Of a stretch of 64,000 nucleotides of DNA, positions 22,575 to 31,684 are shown piece by piece (the stretch's first letter is position 1; the number at the start of each line of letters is the position of its first letter). A model generated the notes under the pieces. The model was not told the DNA's origin. It did no database searches and saw nothing but the letters and a program-made list of their open reading frames with translations. The position numbers and the translations under genes were made by a program. This DNA comes from Mycobacterium vicinigordonae (GTDB taxonomy: Bacteria; Actinomycetota; Actinomycetes; Mycobacteriales; Mycobacteriaceae): positions 3,720,001 through 3,784,000 of the forward strand of contig NZ_CP059165.1 of the NCBI RefSeq assembly GCF_013466425.1. Direction: 5' to 3'.

Positions 22575-22846
22575 GTGTTATTGATGTTTTTGGCGCACAC
22601 AACGAGCCATTGGTCGGTGACACTTTTACGTCGGCCGATTTAGCGCACGCCCGTTTACACCTGCTATGAGTTCGTCACCGACGGCCCAGGTCCGACGGCG
22701 CAAGAACCACCTGGCCGGCAAGTTCTGGTTACTTTCTCGCGCAACCGCATTCGCGGCATATCGCGACGTGCATGAGCAATTTACGTGGCTCGCTACTTCG
22801 AGTCGTTACGAGAATTCGCCTCCGCACGTAGGCTGGAGGACGGCCA

Positions 22847-23521
22847 ATGAACCGACCGAACAGCTTTCTCCGACGAAGGGCGACGCGTAGTTTTCGTGAC
22901 CGCCGCGAAGCCGGTCGTGCGCTGGCACGGGAGTTGGCGGCCTACCGCGGCCGGGACGATGTGTTGGTGTTCGGGCTGGCCCGCGGCGGAGTGCCGGTGG
23001 CCCGGGAGATCGCCGCGGCCCTAGGGGCGCCACTCGACGTCTTCCTGGTACGCAAGCTGGGCGTGCCGCAACAGCCGGAACTGGCGATGGGCGCACTGGC
23101 AAGCGGCGGCTGGGTAGTGATGAACGACGACGTAGTGGCGCACCTGCACATCAGCGACGAGCAGGTGCGCGCGGTCATCGACGCCGAGTCGGCCGAACTG
23201 AAGCGGCGCGAAATCGCTTATCGGGCCGGGCGGCCGGTCGCCGATCTGCGCGGCAGGATCGTGATCCTGGTCGACGACGGCATCGCCACCGGCGCCAGCA
23301 TGTCGGTCGCGGTCCGGGCGGTGCGCGCCAGCGGGGCACAACAGGTAGTGGTCGCGGTGCCCGTCGGACCGCTATCGGCCTGCCGAGTCCTCGCACGTGA
23401 GGCAGACGACATGGTGTGCGTCACTATGCCGGCCGATTTCGACGCGGTCGGTCAGGTCTACGCCGACTTTCATCAGGTCGGCGATGATGAATTACGCGAT
23501 CTGCTGACCGCGCCACGCTGA
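22847..23521 (+). CDS. Phosphoribosyltransferase-family protein (Rv2143-like)
   Basis: Protein of 224 residues with a type I phosphoribosyltransferase fold. The PRPP-binding signature VILVDDGIATGASM sits near residue 143, and the N-terminal part contains GLARGGVPVAREIA, typical of this class. It probably binds a phosphoribosyl ligand, but the acceptor base is unknown and many members of this subfamily are uncharacterised. The ATG start is supported by GGAGGA at 22835-22840. The gene is convergent with the next one, with only six bases between stop codons. Confidence 0.85.
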   Translation: MNRPNSFLRRRATRSFRDRREAGRALARELAAYRGRDDVLVFGLARGGVPVAREIAAALGAPLDVFLVRKLGVPQQPELAMGALASGGWVVMNDDVVAHLHISDEQVRAVIDAESAELKRREIAYRAGRPVADLRGRIVILVDDGIATGASMSVAVRAVRASGAQQVVVAVPVGPLSACRVLAREADDMVCVTMPADFDAVGQVYADFHQVGDDELRDLLTAPR

Positions 23522-23527
23522 TCTGCG

Positions 23528-23869
23528 TTACTTAGCGGTCTCGTCGGCGCCGCTGTCCTTGACGGCCTGAGCCTCACGAGTTTCTGGTGCCTCGTCGGCT
23601 TCTTCGGCCACTTCGGCCTCTTCGGCCTCTTCGGGATAGTCGACCGGCTCGTCGTCGATCTCTTCGGCATCGTCGTCGGCATCGTCGGCCTCAGCTTGGG
23701 CACCCGAATCACGCTGCTGACGTTCCCGGATGGCGTCGACGATGAGCAATATCACGCCCAGCACGCTGGCACCGATGCACACCCACGCGACCAGCTGGTT
23801 GCTGGTCACCACCGCGAACACCAACGCGACGAGCCCGATCAGGGCCAAGACAAGCGCAATGATCAGCAT
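23528..23869 (-). CDS. Small membrane protein with acidic tail (Rv2144c-like)
   Basis: Protein of 113 residues. Two hydrophobic helices (about 2-22 and 27-46) form a membrane hairpin; a basic stretch (RERQQR) follows, then a strongly acidic, low-complexity tail rich in Glu, Asp and Ala. No catalytic motif is visible and the function is unknown. It lies 118 bases downstream of wag31 on the same strand, so it may be the last gene transcribed from the wag31 promoter. Confidence 0.82.
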   Translation of the reverse strand: MLIIALVLALIGLVALVFAVVTSNQLVAWVCIGASVLGVILLIVDAIRERQQRDSGAQAEADDADDDAEEIDDEPVDYPEEAEEAEVAEEADEAPETREAQAVKDSGADETAK

Positions 23870-23987
23870 GGGTCATCCCTCCAGGCGGCGAGGTGCGACT
23901 GCCCAACCTACCAGGACCGATAGCACCTGACGGCAAGCCGTGCGCGTGTCCCGAACGCTATCGCCGCGGGGATCCGTGTCTTGCGGG

Positions 23988-24779
23988 TCAGTTACCGCGG
24001 TTGAACTGGTCGAACCCGCCGGAATCGGCGCTGGAGTCAACCGGCGCGGCCGACCCGCGCTGGCCCAGCTCCTCGAGCTGGGATTCCAGATAGGTCTTCA
24101 GACGGGTGCGGTACTCACGTTCGAATGTCCGTAGCTGCTCGAGGCGGCCTTCCAGCACGGTGCGCTGCTGGTTGATCGTGCCCATGATCTCGGAATGCTT
24201 ACGCTCAGCGTCGGCCTGCAGAGCATCGGCCTTCTCCTGCGCCTGGCGCAACTGGGTCTCGGAACGGGACGTGGCGTCAGCGAGCATTGCGTCGGCACGC
24301 TGACGGGCCTCGGCGACCGTGGTCTCGGCGGTGTGCCGAGCCTCGCTGAGGATTTGGTCGGCGTTGGCGCGGGCGTCGGCCAGCATCTTGTCCGACTCGG
24401 CCTTGGCCGTGCTGGTCAGCCGGTCGGCGGTGTCCTGGGCCAGGCTGAGCACCCGGGCCGCCTTCATGGCCTGTTCCTCGTTGGACGCCGATGACGGCGC
24501 CGCGACGGGAGCAGCCTTGACTGGCTCGGGTTCAGGTTCGAAAGCCGGAATCGGCTGAGCAACGGTCGGAGCAGCGGCACCGGCGCCGCCCCCCGCGGCC
24601 AGTTCCTCGTCCAACTCCGCGATCCGCTGCCGCAGATCCGCGTTCTCCTCGATCAGCCGGGTCAGCTCGTTCTCCACCAGGTCAAGGAAGGCGTCAACCT
24701 CATCTTCGTTGTACCCGCGTTTGCCGATAGGCGGCTTACTGAACGCCACATTGTGGACGTCGGCAGGTGTAAGCGGCAT
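23988..24779 (-). CDS. wag31: Wag31 (DivIVA), polar growth scaffold
   Basis: Coiled-coil protein of 263 residues that marks the cell pole and directs peptidoglycan and mycolic-acid layer synthesis there. The N-terminal DivIVA membrane-binding domain ([13 protein letters not shown], then [13 protein letters not shown]) is followed by an Ala/Pro-rich linker (61-95) and a long coiled coil (about 105-240). Thr72 in the linker aligns with the threonine phosphorylated by PknA/PknB in M. tuberculosis (Thr73). The gene lies at the end of the dcw cluster but is separated from the YggT gene by 252 bases with terminator-like hairpins, so it probably has its own promoter. A GAGGGG ribosome binding site precedes ATG. 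Confidence 0.97.
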   Translation of the reverse strand: MPLTPADVHNVAFSKPPIGKRGYNEDEVDAFLDLVENELTRLIEENADLRQRIAELDEELAAGGGAGAAAPTVAQPIPAFEPEPEPVKAAPVAAPSSASNEEQAMKAARVLSLAQDTADRLTSTAKAESDKMLADARANADQILSEARHTAETTVAEARQRADAMLADATSRSETQLRQAQEKADALQADAERKHSEIMGTINQQRTVLEGRLEQLRTFEREYRTRLKTYLESQLEELGQRGSAAPVDSSADSGGFDQFNRGN

Positions 24780-24819
24780 TCTTTGTCCCCTCGAGTTCCT
24801 GGACGGTCAAACGATCTGG

Positions 24820-24825
24820 AAAGTG
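24820..24825 (-). promoter_or_regulatory. wag31: Candidate -10 box (TACACT) for wag31
   Basis: TACACT fits the TANNNT consensus and lies 41 bases upstream of the wag31 ATG. No good -35 is seen at 17-18 bases. Confidence 0.35.
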
Positions 24826-24902
24826 TAGAACGGAGTGCTAGCCGTCGCGCAACTGCCGTCCATCCTGTCACACCAGACTCGGCGGTTGCCGATTGGACTA
24901 AT

Positions 24903-24928
24903 AAAAAGGGCTGGATATATTTCCCTTT
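24903..24928 (-). terminator. Terminator-like hairpin AAAGGG-N12-CCCTTTTT
   Basis: On the minus strand a six-base stem with a 12-base loop is followed by a short run of Ts. It lies between the YggT gene and wag31. Confidence 0.45.
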
Positions 24929-24978
24929 CGAGCTCTGCAGCCAAATTAATCACATTCTGAGATTTTTAAAGAATACGT

Positions 24979-24994
24979 GCGTCAAACCTGACGC
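24979..24994 (-). terminator. Palindrome GCGTCA-GGTT-TGACGC after the YggT gene
   Basis: This perfect 6-4-6 inverted repeat lies 38 bases downstream of the YggT stop. It is followed on the minus strand by an A/T-rich stretch, so it could be a weak terminator. A repressor site is the alternative. Confidence 0.4.
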
Positions 24995-25031
24995 CTAATC
25001 GTGGCCGAATCGTCGCTTAGCTACATTGCTG

Positions 25032-25337
25032 CTAAGGCAAAGCGGCGTTAGCCGCGGCACCCAGCGCCAGTTGCATGCCGATGAACGCGACCAGCAGCAG
25101 CACCAGGATCGACAGGTCGAGGCGGACGGCGCCGATGGCGATCGGCGGGATGAGCCGGCGCAGCAGCTTCACCGGTGGGTCGGTGATCGACATGATGCCC
25201 TCGAGGATCACCACGGTGACGCCCGTCGGGCGCCAGTCGCGGCTGAAGGCGCGGATCCACTCGATGACGACCCGGAACACCAGCAGCAACCAGAAGGCGA
25301 GGAGCGCGTACCCGACGATCTGAAGCAACACAACCAA
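25032..25337 (-). CDS. YggT-family membrane protein (Rv2146c-like)
   Basis: Protein of 101 residues with two hydrophobic regions (about 3-25 and 70-95) flanking the conserved segment SITDPPVKLLRRLIPP typical of YggT proteins. These proteins sit beside sepF and divIVA in many Gram-positive genomes and are thought to act in membrane or division processes, but no activity is established. The start is TTG, matching my recollection of the M. tuberculosis N-terminus. Confidence 0.9.
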   Translation of the reverse strand: MVVLLQIVGYALLAFWLLLVFRVVIEWIRAFSRDWRPTGVTVVILEGIMSITDPPVKLLRRLIPPIAIGAVRLDLSILVLLLVAFIGMQLALGAAANAALP

Positions 25338-25423
25338 CGAAAGCCCGACCTTAACGATGTCAAAGAATCAACGACTATGTCCGCGCCGCTGCGGCGGCGG
25401 CAAGGCAAGCCTACCGACCCGAC

Positions 25424-25447
25424 CCAACGGCACACATCTGCCGTTGG
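25424..25447. other. Perfect hairpin CCAACGGCA-N6-TGCCGTTGG
   Basis: A nine-base perfect stem with a six-base loop lies between sepF and the YggT gene. No T-tract follows on the minus strand, so it is either a non-canonical terminator or an mRNA processing or stability element. Confidence 0.5.
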
Positions 25448-25461
25448 CCCAACATTGCGCG

Positions 25462-25496
25462 CAGCCCGGCTGGCCTGATGCTGGCCGTCCGGGCTG
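25462..25496. other. Strong bipartite hairpin downstream of sepF
   Basis: CAGCCCGG (25462-25469) pairs with CCGGGCTG (25489-25496), and an inner GGCC/GGCC stem closes a seven-base loop. It lies 30 bases past the sepF stop. It lacks a U-tract, as do many proposed mycobacterial terminators. Confidence 0.5.
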
Positions 25497-25525
25497 TGCG
25501 GCGATGCGGTTTGGGCGACTGCGGC

Positions 25526-26191
25526 CTATTGGTAAGCGTAGAAGCCGGTTTCGGCGATCCGGCGACGCTCCTCCGGGGACACGTCGACGTCGGCGGGTGA
25601 GAGTAGGAACACCTTGGTGGCGACCTTGTCGAAGGAGCCACGCAACGCAAATGCCAGGCCTGCGGCGAAGTCGACCAACCGCTTGGCGTCGGCGTTGTCC
25701 ATCGACACCAGATCCATGATGACCGGAGTGCCGTCGCGGAAGCGTTCGCCGATGGTGCGCGCCTCGCTGTAGTCCTTGGGCCGCAGCGTGGTGATCTTCG
25801 ACAGCGGGTGGCCTTCTTCGAACATCATCGCCATCCGGCGCGGATCCATCGCGAGCGCGCCGCGCGTGCCGCCACCGCGTCCTAGCCAGGACCCCAGTCG
25901 CGGCCGACCCAGGTCGGGACGGTCGAACCCGCCGGTTGCAAAGCGGCCCTCGTCGGGGTAGCCGCCGCGGTAGCTGCTTGGCGGCGGATAGTCGGCGGGC
26001 TCACCACGCATCTCCACGCGCGGGTCGCGGCGGAGATCGTCGTATTCGCGCCCTTCGTAACGCCCATATTCGTCCTCGAAACGAGGCCGCGAATATCCGC
26101 GGGACGGCGCGCGGTCGTCGTAATACTCGTCGTCGTATTCCTCCATCGGAGCCATACCGAAGTAGGCCTTGACCTTGTGCAGTGTGCTCAT
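25526..26191 (-). CDS. sepF: SepF, FtsZ membrane anchor
   Basis: Division protein of 221 residues that tethers FtsZ polymers to the membrane and is essential in mycobacteria, which lack FtsA. The N-terminal amphipathic segment [13 protein letters not shown] is the membrane-binding helix. It is followed by a long Arg/Tyr/Asp-rich disordered linker (about 15-125) and the C-terminal SepF core (about 130-215), which contains [12 protein letters not shown] and [19 protein letters not shown]. The core binds the FtsZ C-terminal tail. It lies downstream of the YggS-type gene with a 64-base gap. Confidence 0.95.
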   Translation of the reverse strand: MSTLHKVKAYFGMAPMEEYDDEYYDDRAPSRGYSRPRFEDEYGRYEGREYDDLRRDPRVEMRGEPADYPPPSSYRGGYPDEGRFATGGFDRPDLGRPRLGSWLGRGGGTRGALAMDPRRMAMMFEEGHPLSKITTLRPKDYSEARTIGERFRDGTPVIMDLVSMDNADAKRLVDFAAGLAFALRGSFDKVATKVFLLSPADVDVSPEERRRIAETGFYAYQ

Positions 26192-26255
26192 CGTGCGACC
26201 CCTTCTAGCCTGGGATATCTGTTGTCTGTGATGAAGGTGTGACTCGAGTGACTAT

Positions 26256-27053
26256 TCACGGTGACCGTAACCGCCGTTGACCCAATAGCGCGGTACCGAC
26301 ACGCACACACGTCGAACCATGTTTGACGGCGATTTCCAGGTCGCCGGACATACCGGCGGACAACCCAACCGCTTCGGGGAAACCCTCAAGCACCCGGCGG
26401 TGTTCGGATTGCAGCCGGTCAAAGGCCTGTTCGGGCTCCCAGCCCAGCGGCGGGATACCCATCAAACCGACCAGTTCCAAGCCCTGGGCGTCCTGCACCT
26501 GGGCGCAAATCCGATCCACCGCGCCGGGATCGCCGACGTCCACACCTCCGCGCGAAGGGTCGCCGTCCAAACTCACCTGGACATAGACCCGCAGCGGACG
26601 ATCACGCCGACATTCGGCCAGGGCGCCGGTCGCTGCTCGGTCGAGCGCGGTCACCAGCTGTGACCCGTCGATCGAGTGGGCGGTGTGCGCCCAGCGCGCC
26701 ACCGATCGGGCTTTCTTACGCTGGATCTGGCCAACCATGTGCCACTGCAGGTCCCGCGGGCGGCCGTCGTGCGCGGCCGCGGCCAGTAACCGCGTCACTT
26801 CGGTGATCTTCGCCACGGCTTCCTGATCCCGCGACTCCCCCACGGCCCGACAACCCAGCCGGGACAGAATCGCCACATCGCTGGCTGGGAAGAATTTGGT
26901 GATCGGCAGCAGCTCGATTTCTCCCACATTGCGGCCGGCTGCCGCGGCCGCCGCCGCGAGCCGCGACCGCACGGCGGCTAATGCCCGCGTCAACTCGGTC
27001 TGCCGGTCGCCGCTATCTCCCCACCCGGGGGCATCCACTGCCATCGCGGTCAT
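26256..27053 (-). CDS. YggS-family PLP-binding protein (Rv2148c-like)
   Basis: Pyridoxal-phosphate homeostasis protein of 265 residues with a single alanine-racemase-like barrel. The PLP lysine lies in ELLPITKFFPASD (about residue 47); WHMVGQIQRKKA and the C-terminal GMSGDLEIAVKHGSTCVRVGTALLG are family signatures. The reading frame extends to 27182, but ATG 27053 overlaps the stop of the preceding gene (ATGA), gives a length close to the M. tuberculosis protein, and is preferred. It probably buffers free PLP and has no known catalytic role. Confidence 0.92.
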   Translation of the reverse strand: MTAMAVDAPGWGDSGDRQTELTRALAAVRSRLAAAAAAAGRNVGEIELLPITKFFPASDVAILSRLGCRAVGESRDQEAVAKITEVTRLLAAAAHDGRPRDLQWHMVGQIQRKKARSVARWAHTAHSIDGSQLVTALDRAATGALAECRRDRPLRVYVQVSLDGDPSRGGVDVGDPGAVDRICAQVQDAQGLELVGLMGIPPLGWEPEQAFDRLQSEHRRVLEGFPEAVGLSAGMSGDLEIAVKHGSTCVRVGTALLGQRRLRSP

Positions 27054-27838
27054 TCCATCCACACCAACGAGGCCAGCCGACCGGTAGGCGCGCCGCGCCG
27101 GTGGCTGAACAGCGTTTGATCGGCAATGGTGCATCGGGGATCGACCTCGATAGAGGTGACGCCCAATTCGCGAAGCTGGCAAGCAATTCCGGCCCGCAGG
27201 TCGAGTCCGGGAGTACCCGCGGCGGTGGTTGTGCGGCTGCCGGGCAGCGTCGCTTCCACCTCGTCGGCCATCGCGGCCGGCACTTCGTAGCGAGCACCGC
27301 TAGCAGCCGGGCCCAACAGCGCGGAAACGTCACCGGGGTGTGCGCCCAGGCCCTGCATCGCCTCGACAGCGCGCGCCACCACCCCGTGCTGGGCACCGAC
27401 CCGACCGGCGTGGACCGCGCCGACCACGCCGGCCCGTGCGTCGGCCAGCAACACTGGCACGCAGTCGGCGGTCAGCACCACCAGCGCCAGGCCCGGCATA
27501 GCGGTCACCACGCCGTCGGCGTCTTCGACAGCGGTGTCCCGCGGCCCGTCGACCGCCTCGACGCGGACACCGTGCACCTGGTTCATCCAAACCAGCCGCT
27601 GGTCTGGCAAGCCGATGGCCGCGGCCAGCCGGGCACGGTTGGCCGCAACCGCAGCCGCGTCGTCCCCGACGTGGTCGCCGAGATTGAAGCTGTCGAACGG
27701 CGGTTTGGACACACCGCCCGCCCGGGTGGTGGTCACCCTGCGGATGCGAACACTCACCCCGCCAGTATCCGGACGTGCATGCCGGCCCGTGGGCAGTGAC
27801 GTCCGGCCGCGGCCGGTTTGTCGCGGACTGGCAAGCAA
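27050..27838 (-). CDS. YfiH/multicopper polyphenol oxidoreductase-type protein (Rv2149c-like)
   Basis: Protein of 262 residues of the YfiH (purine nucleoside phosphorylase/laccase domain) family. Conserved metal-site segments are visible: WMNQVHGVRV, LTADCVPVLLAD and AVHAGRVGAQHGV. Enteric members act on nucleosides or correct peptidoglycan precursor errors; the mycobacterial role is not known. The frame runs back to 27889 inside ftsZ. TTG 27838 has GAGGG seven bases upstream, starts 10 bases after the ftsZ stop and matches the MLAS start recalled for M. tuberculosis. One signature reads AGRVG where I expected AGWRG, so a critical residue may be altered. Confidence 0.88.
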   Translation of the reverse strand: MLASPRQTGRGRTSLPTGRHARPDTGGVSVRIRRVTTTRAGGVSKPPFDSFNLGDHVGDDAAAVAANRARLAAAIGLPDQRLVWMNQVHGVRVEAVDGPRDTAVEDADGVVTAMPGLALVVLTADCVPVLLADARAGVVGAVHAGRVGAQHGVVARAVEAMQGLGAHPGDVSALLGPAASGARYEVPAAMADEVEATLPGSRTTTAAGTPGLDLRAGIACQLRELGVTSIEVDPRCTIADQTLFSHRRGAPTGRLASLVWME

Positions 27839-27848
27839 ATCGAGACCC

Positions 27849-28988
27849 TCAGCGGCGCATGAATGGCGGCACGTCGACGTCATCGTCATCGCCGCCGATA
27901 CTCAAGGTCGCCCCATTGGTGTGCACCGGGACGCTGACGGCGTCGACCGGCTCGAACAACGTGGAGGTGAGCTTGCCGGCCTTGGCCGTCTCGATGCGGT
28001 GAGCGCCACCAGTTTCGGTGCCGGTGACCGGTTTTCGGCCGGGGCCGGCGTCGAATCCGGCCGCGATCACAGTGACCCTCACCTCGTCCCCGAGTGAGTC
28101 GTCGATCACGGTACCGAAGATGATGTTGGCGTCTTGATGGGCGGCGTCCTGCACCAGCGAGGCTGCCTCGTTGATCTCGAACAGACCCAGGTCACTGCCG
28201 CCCGCGATAGACATCAGCACACCCTGCGCGCCCTCCATCGAGGCTTCCAGCAGCGGGGAGTTGATGGCGATCTCGGCCGCCTTGAGCGAACGACCCTCGC
28301 CGCGCGCCGAGCCAATGCCCATCAGCGCGGTACCCGCGCCCGACATGATGCCCTTGACGTCGGCAAAGTCGACGTTGATCAGGCCCGGGGTGGTGATCAG
28401 GTCGGTGATGCCCTGGACACCGTTGAGCAGCACCTCGTCCGCGCTGCGGAATGCATCCATCAGCGACACCGCGGCGTCGCCCATCTGCAGCAGCCGGTCG
28501 TTGGGGATCACGATCAGCGTGTCGCAGCTTTCCCGCAGTGCCGCGATACCGTTCTCGGCCTGGTTGCTGCGCCGCTTGCCTTCGAAGGAGAACGGACGCG
28601 TGACGACGCCGACGGTCAACGCGCCGAGTTTGCGTGCGATGTTGGCCACGACAGGAGCGCCGCCGGTGCCGGTGCCGCCGCCCTCGCCGGCGGTGACGAA
28701 CACCATGTCGGCGCCGCGCAGCAGCTCCTCGATCTCCTCCTTGGCATCCTCGGCGGCCTTCTTGCCGACCTCGGGGTCGGCGCCGGCACCCAGTCCGCGC
28801 GTGGAGTCGCGGCCGACGTCGAGCTTGACGTCGGCGTCGCTCATCAGCAAAGCCTGCGCATCGGTGTTGATCGCGATGAACTCCACGCCCTTGAGGCCCT
28901 GTTCGATCATCCGGTTGACGGCGTTGACGCCGCCACCACCAATGCCCACGACCTTGATGACGGCCAGATAGTTATGTGGGGGGGTCAT
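27849..28988 (-). CDS. ftsZ: FtsZ, cell-division tubulin homologue
   Basis: GTPase of 379 residues that polymerises into the Z-ring at mid-cell. It shows the G-box [11 protein letters not shown] (about 103), the glycine-rich loop [15 protein letters not shown], the T7 synergy loop NVDFADVKG, and the C-terminal tail [13 protein letters not shown], which in mycobacteria binds SepF and FtsW. ATG 28988 matches the M. tuberculosis start; another ATG lies directly before it at 28991. A strong GGAGGA site precedes it. A 276-base leader separates it from ftsQ, fitting its own promoters. Confidence 0.98.
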   Translation of the reverse strand: MTPPHNYLAVIKVVGIGGGGVNAVNRMIEQGLKGVEFIAINTDAQALLMSDADVKLDVGRDSTRGLGAGADPEVGKKAAEDAKEEIEELLRGADMVFVTAGEGGGTGTGGAPVVANIARKLGALTVGVVTRPFSFEGKRRSNQAENGIAALRESCDTLIVIPNDRLLQMGDAAVSLMDAFRSADEVLLNGVQGITDLITTPGLINVDFADVKGIMSGAGTALMGIGSARGEGRSLKAAEIAINSPLLEASMEGAQGVLMSIAGGSDLGLFEINEAASLVQDAAHQDANIIFGTVIDDSLGDEVRVTVIAAGFDAGPGRKPVTGTETGGAHRIETAKAGKLTSTLFEPVDAVSVPVHTNGATLSIGGDDDDVDVPPFMRR

Positions 28989-29085
28989 CATTCGTCTTCC
29001 TCCCTGATGGGCTCAAGTTCCCCTGGGTCTCTTTGCGGTGTGTCTGCTTGCAAAACCCTCAACCTCAACCATAGAGTTAGAGTTA

Positions 29086-29091
29086 TGTCAA
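29086..29091 (-). promoter_or_regulatory. ftsZ: TTGACA -35-like element in the ftsQ-ftsZ gap
   Basis: A consensus TTGACA on the minus strand lies about 100 bases upstream of ftsZ. The best downstream -10 (TATGGT) is only 12 bases away, so the exact promoter is unclear. Multiple ftsZ promoters in this gap are known in M. tuberculosis. Confidence 0.4.
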
Positions 29092-29142
29092 GTAGTTCCG
29101 CGTAACCAGAACGGTATGGGTACGAGGGGCACTAACCGTGCA

Positions 29143-29158
29143 GGCGCGCCGACGCGCC
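29143..29158. other. Palindrome GGCGCG-CCGA-CGCGCC between ftsQ and ftsZ
   Basis: This perfect 6-4-6 GC-rich inverted repeat sits in the middle of the 276-base ftsZ leader region, upstream of the TTGACA element in the sense of transcription. It could end or attenuate transcription from the mur genes. Confidence 0.4.
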
Positions 29159-29267
29159 GCGCGTGAATTTTCTCGTCGGCCAACCGTTTCTGCCGTCAGG
29201 CGGCGAACTGACGTGACGCTCGACACCGGCCGCCACCCTAACGCTAAGTTCGGCGAAAAGCATGGTG

Positions 29268-30218
29268 TCACTTGACCGTCGGCAGGTCCGGACTGGACAC
29301 GTCGTAGGTGCGCCCGGGTTGGGTGAGCAGCGCACCCAACTTCTCGGCTTTCTCGTCGGCGCGGTCGGTGGTCCCCCAGATCACCACCCGCCCGTCGGAC
29401 AGCGTGAGCGTGATCGAGGACACCGAAGGCGCCGCGATGCGCCCCACCTGGCTGGCAACCTCGGGCCGCAGCGCCAGCAACACCTTGAGTGCGGCCAGCG
29501 TGGCCGGATCGGTCGGCCCGGGATTGTCGACCTCTATATACGGCAGCGCCGGCGGCGGCGGGCCCGTCGCGAAATCGACGCCGTCCCGGTCGAACAGGTG
29601 CGGGCCGTCCGGAAAATCCTTCACCACCACGGGAACCCGTTCGACGATGGTGATGCGCAGGGCAGACGGATACTCGCGCTGCACCCGAGCGCTGGCAACC
29701 CGGCGGATAGCGGCCACCCGGTCAGCGACCTGGTTGGTGTTGATCTGCAGCAGCGGCGTCCCAATCCGCACCTGCGCGGCGTCCAGAACGTCCTCCCGGG
29801 TCACCGAACCGGTCCCGGTGACCACGATGGTGCGGGCAGACATCGCCGGCGTGAAGTACAGGACCAGCCCCAGACCGATTCCGATCACCACCAGCGCCAC
29901 GGTGGCAAGCAGCATCTTGAGGCCCCGAACCACGCCTCGCCCAACAGGTTTGGGCTCGGGCAGCACAGCGCCGCGGGCCTGGCGTTTGGCTTCGCGGCGG
30001 GCATGCTCGATCGCCATGGCGCGAGCCTGAGCCGCGCGGCGCTCGGCGCGTTCCCGACGGGCGCGCCGGCGGGGGCCCTCGAAATCCTCTTCTTCGGGCT
30101 CTGGCGGCGCGCCTTCGGTGGGTGCAGTGGCGATCGGTTCGGTGGCCGCCGCGGCCGGATCGGCGGATTCTGCGTGGTCCGCCGGCTCGGCGGGGTGGCC
30201 CTCGTCGGGCTCGCTCAC
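29268..30218 (-). CDS. ftsQ: FtsQ, divisome membrane protein
   Basis: Bitopic division protein of 316 residues. It has a long cytoplasmic N-terminus rich in Glu, Ala and Arg (1-100), one membrane helix ([20 protein letters not shown], about 105-125), then a POTRA domain beginning with [18 protein letters not shown] and a beta domain. FtsQ links early and late divisome parts in the periplasm. Its GTG start overlaps the murC stop by four bases (GTGA), so the two are translationally coupled. Confidence 0.95.
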   Translation of the reverse strand: MSEPDEGHPAEPADHAESADPAAAATEPIATAPTEGAPPEPEEEDFEGPRRRARRERAERRAAQARAMAIEHARREAKRQARGAVLPEPKPVGRGVVRGLKMLLATVALVVIGIGLGLVLYFTPAMSARTIVVTGTGSVTREDVLDAAQVRIGTPLLQINTNQVADRVAAIRRVASARVQREYPSALRITIVERVPVVVKDFPDGPHLFDRDGVDFATGPPPPALPYIEVDNPGPTDPATLAALKVLLALRPEVASQVGRIAAPSVSSITLTLSDGRVVIWGTTDRADEKAEKLGALLTQPGRTYDVSSPDLPTVK

Positions 30219-31684
30219 TGCAACACCTCGGGATGGCCGGGCGCGCTGCGGTTGGATCGCGCCCGCAGCGCGGTGACGATCTCGGGTCCGAGCATGGTCA
30301 CGTCGCCGGCGCCCATGGTGACGATGACGTCGCCGGGGCCTGCCGCGGCGGCCACCTGCTGGGCGACAGCCGAGAAATCCGGCAGGTAGTGCACCGGCAC
30401 GCTGACGTGCTCGGCGACGCTGGCGCCGCTCACACCGGCCAGCGGTTGCTCCCGCGCCCCATAGACATCGAGCACGAATACCTGGTCCGCGCCATCCAGC
30501 GCGCGCCCGAATTCACGAGCAAAAGCCTTTGTGCGCGAATACAAATGGGGCTGAAACACGACTACTGAACGCCCGCTCCCACTTTGTTTGACCACTGACC
30601 GCACCGCCGCCAGCGTCGCCGAGATCTCCGTCGGATGGTGGGCATAGTCGTCATACACCCGCACCGAATCGGCACTGCCAACCAGCTCGAACCGGCGGCG
30701 CACACCCTCGAAACCGGCCAGCCCGTCGAGCACCTCGTCGACCGACGCGCCCACCTCGACCGCGGCGAGCAACGCACCCAGCGCATTGAGTGCCATGTGG
30801 CGGCCCGGCACCGACAACCGCATCACGCGCTGCTGGGCCGCTGGGTCCAGGTCGGGCGACAATTGGATGTGCGCGACAGCCTCGGTGCCCGATTGCTCCC
30901 ACGACACCAACGCCGCGGCCAGGTCGGGACCGGCCGAGCCGAACCGCAGCACCCGGATGCCCAGCTCGGCACTGCGCTCGGCCAGGGCCGCCGCCCCCGG
31001 GTCGTCGGTGCAGACCACCAGCGCTCCGCCGGGCGCCAGCCGCTCCACGAAGGAGTCGAACACCCCGACATACGCCTCGGTGCTGCCGTAGAAGTCCAAA
31101 TGATCAGATTCGATGTTGGTGACCACGGCGACGTTAGGCGTGTACTCCAGCAGGGTGCCATCGCTTTCGTCGGCTTCCGCTACGAAGAAATCCCCGCTGC
31201 CGTGGTGCGCGTTGGTGCCGGCCTCGCCCAGCTCGCCGCCGACCGCGAAGGACGGGTCACGGCCGCAGTGCTGCAGCACCACGATCAACATCGACGTGGT
31301 CGTCGTTTTGCCGTGGGTGCCGGTGACCATCAACGTGGTGCGTCCGGTCATCAGCTTGGCCAGTACCACCGGGCGCAAGAGCACCGGGATGCCGCGGCGC
31401 CGGGCTTCGACCAGCTCGGGGTTGGTCTTCGGGATCGCCGCGTGGGTGGTGATGACGGCCGTCACGCCACCATCCAGCAGATCCAGCGACGACGCATCGT
31501 GACCGATCCGGATCTTCGCGCCGCGGGCCCGCAGCGCATGCAGGCCGCGCGACTCCTTAGCGTCCGAGCCCGACACCTGCCCGCCGCGGTCCAGCAGGAT
31601 GCGCGCGATGCCCGACATCCCGGCACCGCCGATGCCGACCATGTGCACCCGCGCCAGCTCGGGCGGCAGCTGCCCGGCGGTCAT
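30215..31684 (-). CDS. murC: MurC, UDP-N-acetylmuramate--L-alanine ligase
   Basis: Cytoplasmic ligase of 489 residues that adds the first residue of the peptidoglycan stem peptide. It has the N-terminal Rossmann motif [11 protein letters not shown], the ATP loop [10 protein letters not shown] (about 121), the central-domain segment EADESDG, and [10 protein letters not shown] of the C-terminal domain. Its ATG overlaps the murG stop by four bases. Confidence 0.97.
   Translation of the reverse strand: MTAGQLPPELARVHMVGIGGAGMSGIARILLDRGGQVSGSDAKESRGLHALRARGAKIRIGHDASSLDLLDGGVTAVITTHAAIPKTNPELVEARRRGIPVLLRPVVLAKLMTGRTTLMVTGTHGKTTTTSMLIVVLQHCGRDPSFAVGGELGEAGTNAHHGSGDFFVAEADESDGTLLEYTPNVAVVTNIESDHLDFYGSTEAYVGVFDSFVERLAPGGALVVCTDDPGAAALAERSAELGIRVLRFGSAGPDLAAALVSWEQSGTEAVAHIQLSPDLDPAAQQRVMRLSVPGRHMALNALGALLAAVEVGASVDEVLDGLAGFEGVRRRFELVGSADSVRVYDDYAHHPTEISATLAAVRSVVKQSGSGRSVVVFQPHLYSRTKAFAREFGRALDGADQVFVLDVYGAREQPLAGVSGASVAEHVSVPVHYLPDFSAVAQQVAAAAGPGDVIVTMGAGDVTMLGPEIVTALRARSNRSAPGHPEVLQ

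Larger units (their letters stand above)
22180..22846. other. Divergent intergenic region, no convincing gene
   Basis: These 667 bases separate the divergent PKS and phosphoribosyltransferase genes. The short frames here lack a good ribosome binding site and resemble no protein I know. The region is less GC-rich than its flanks in places. It holds a perfect dyad at 22329-22344 and a tight hairpin at 22560-22574. It is also the synteny junction between a Pks12-type locus and the Rv2143-Rv2189c core block. Confidence 0.65.
24780..25031. other. AT-rich intergenic region upstream of wag31
   Basis: This 252-base gap contains an AT-rich island (about 24892-24975) that stands out from the GC-rich surroundings. 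On the minus strand it carries two terminator-like hairpins and, nearer the gene, a candidate -10 box TACACT at 24820-24825. It most likely ends transcription from the dcw genes and restarts it for wag31. Confidence 0.55.

Noticed and set aside
22180..22846. tRNA or integrase attachment site at the synteny junction
   Set aside because: No cloverleaf-like sequence, no direct repeats and no integrase or transposase gene were found nearby.
22238..22890. Three short frames in the PKS-phosphoribosyltransferase gap
   Set aside because: No suitable ribosome binding site, atypical composition and no similarity; one overlaps the real gene's start.
28171..28971. 266-codon plus-strand frame opposite ftsZ
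   Set aside because: Shadow of ftsZ caused by codon bias; the translation is Ser/Pro-rich and has no homologue I recognise.
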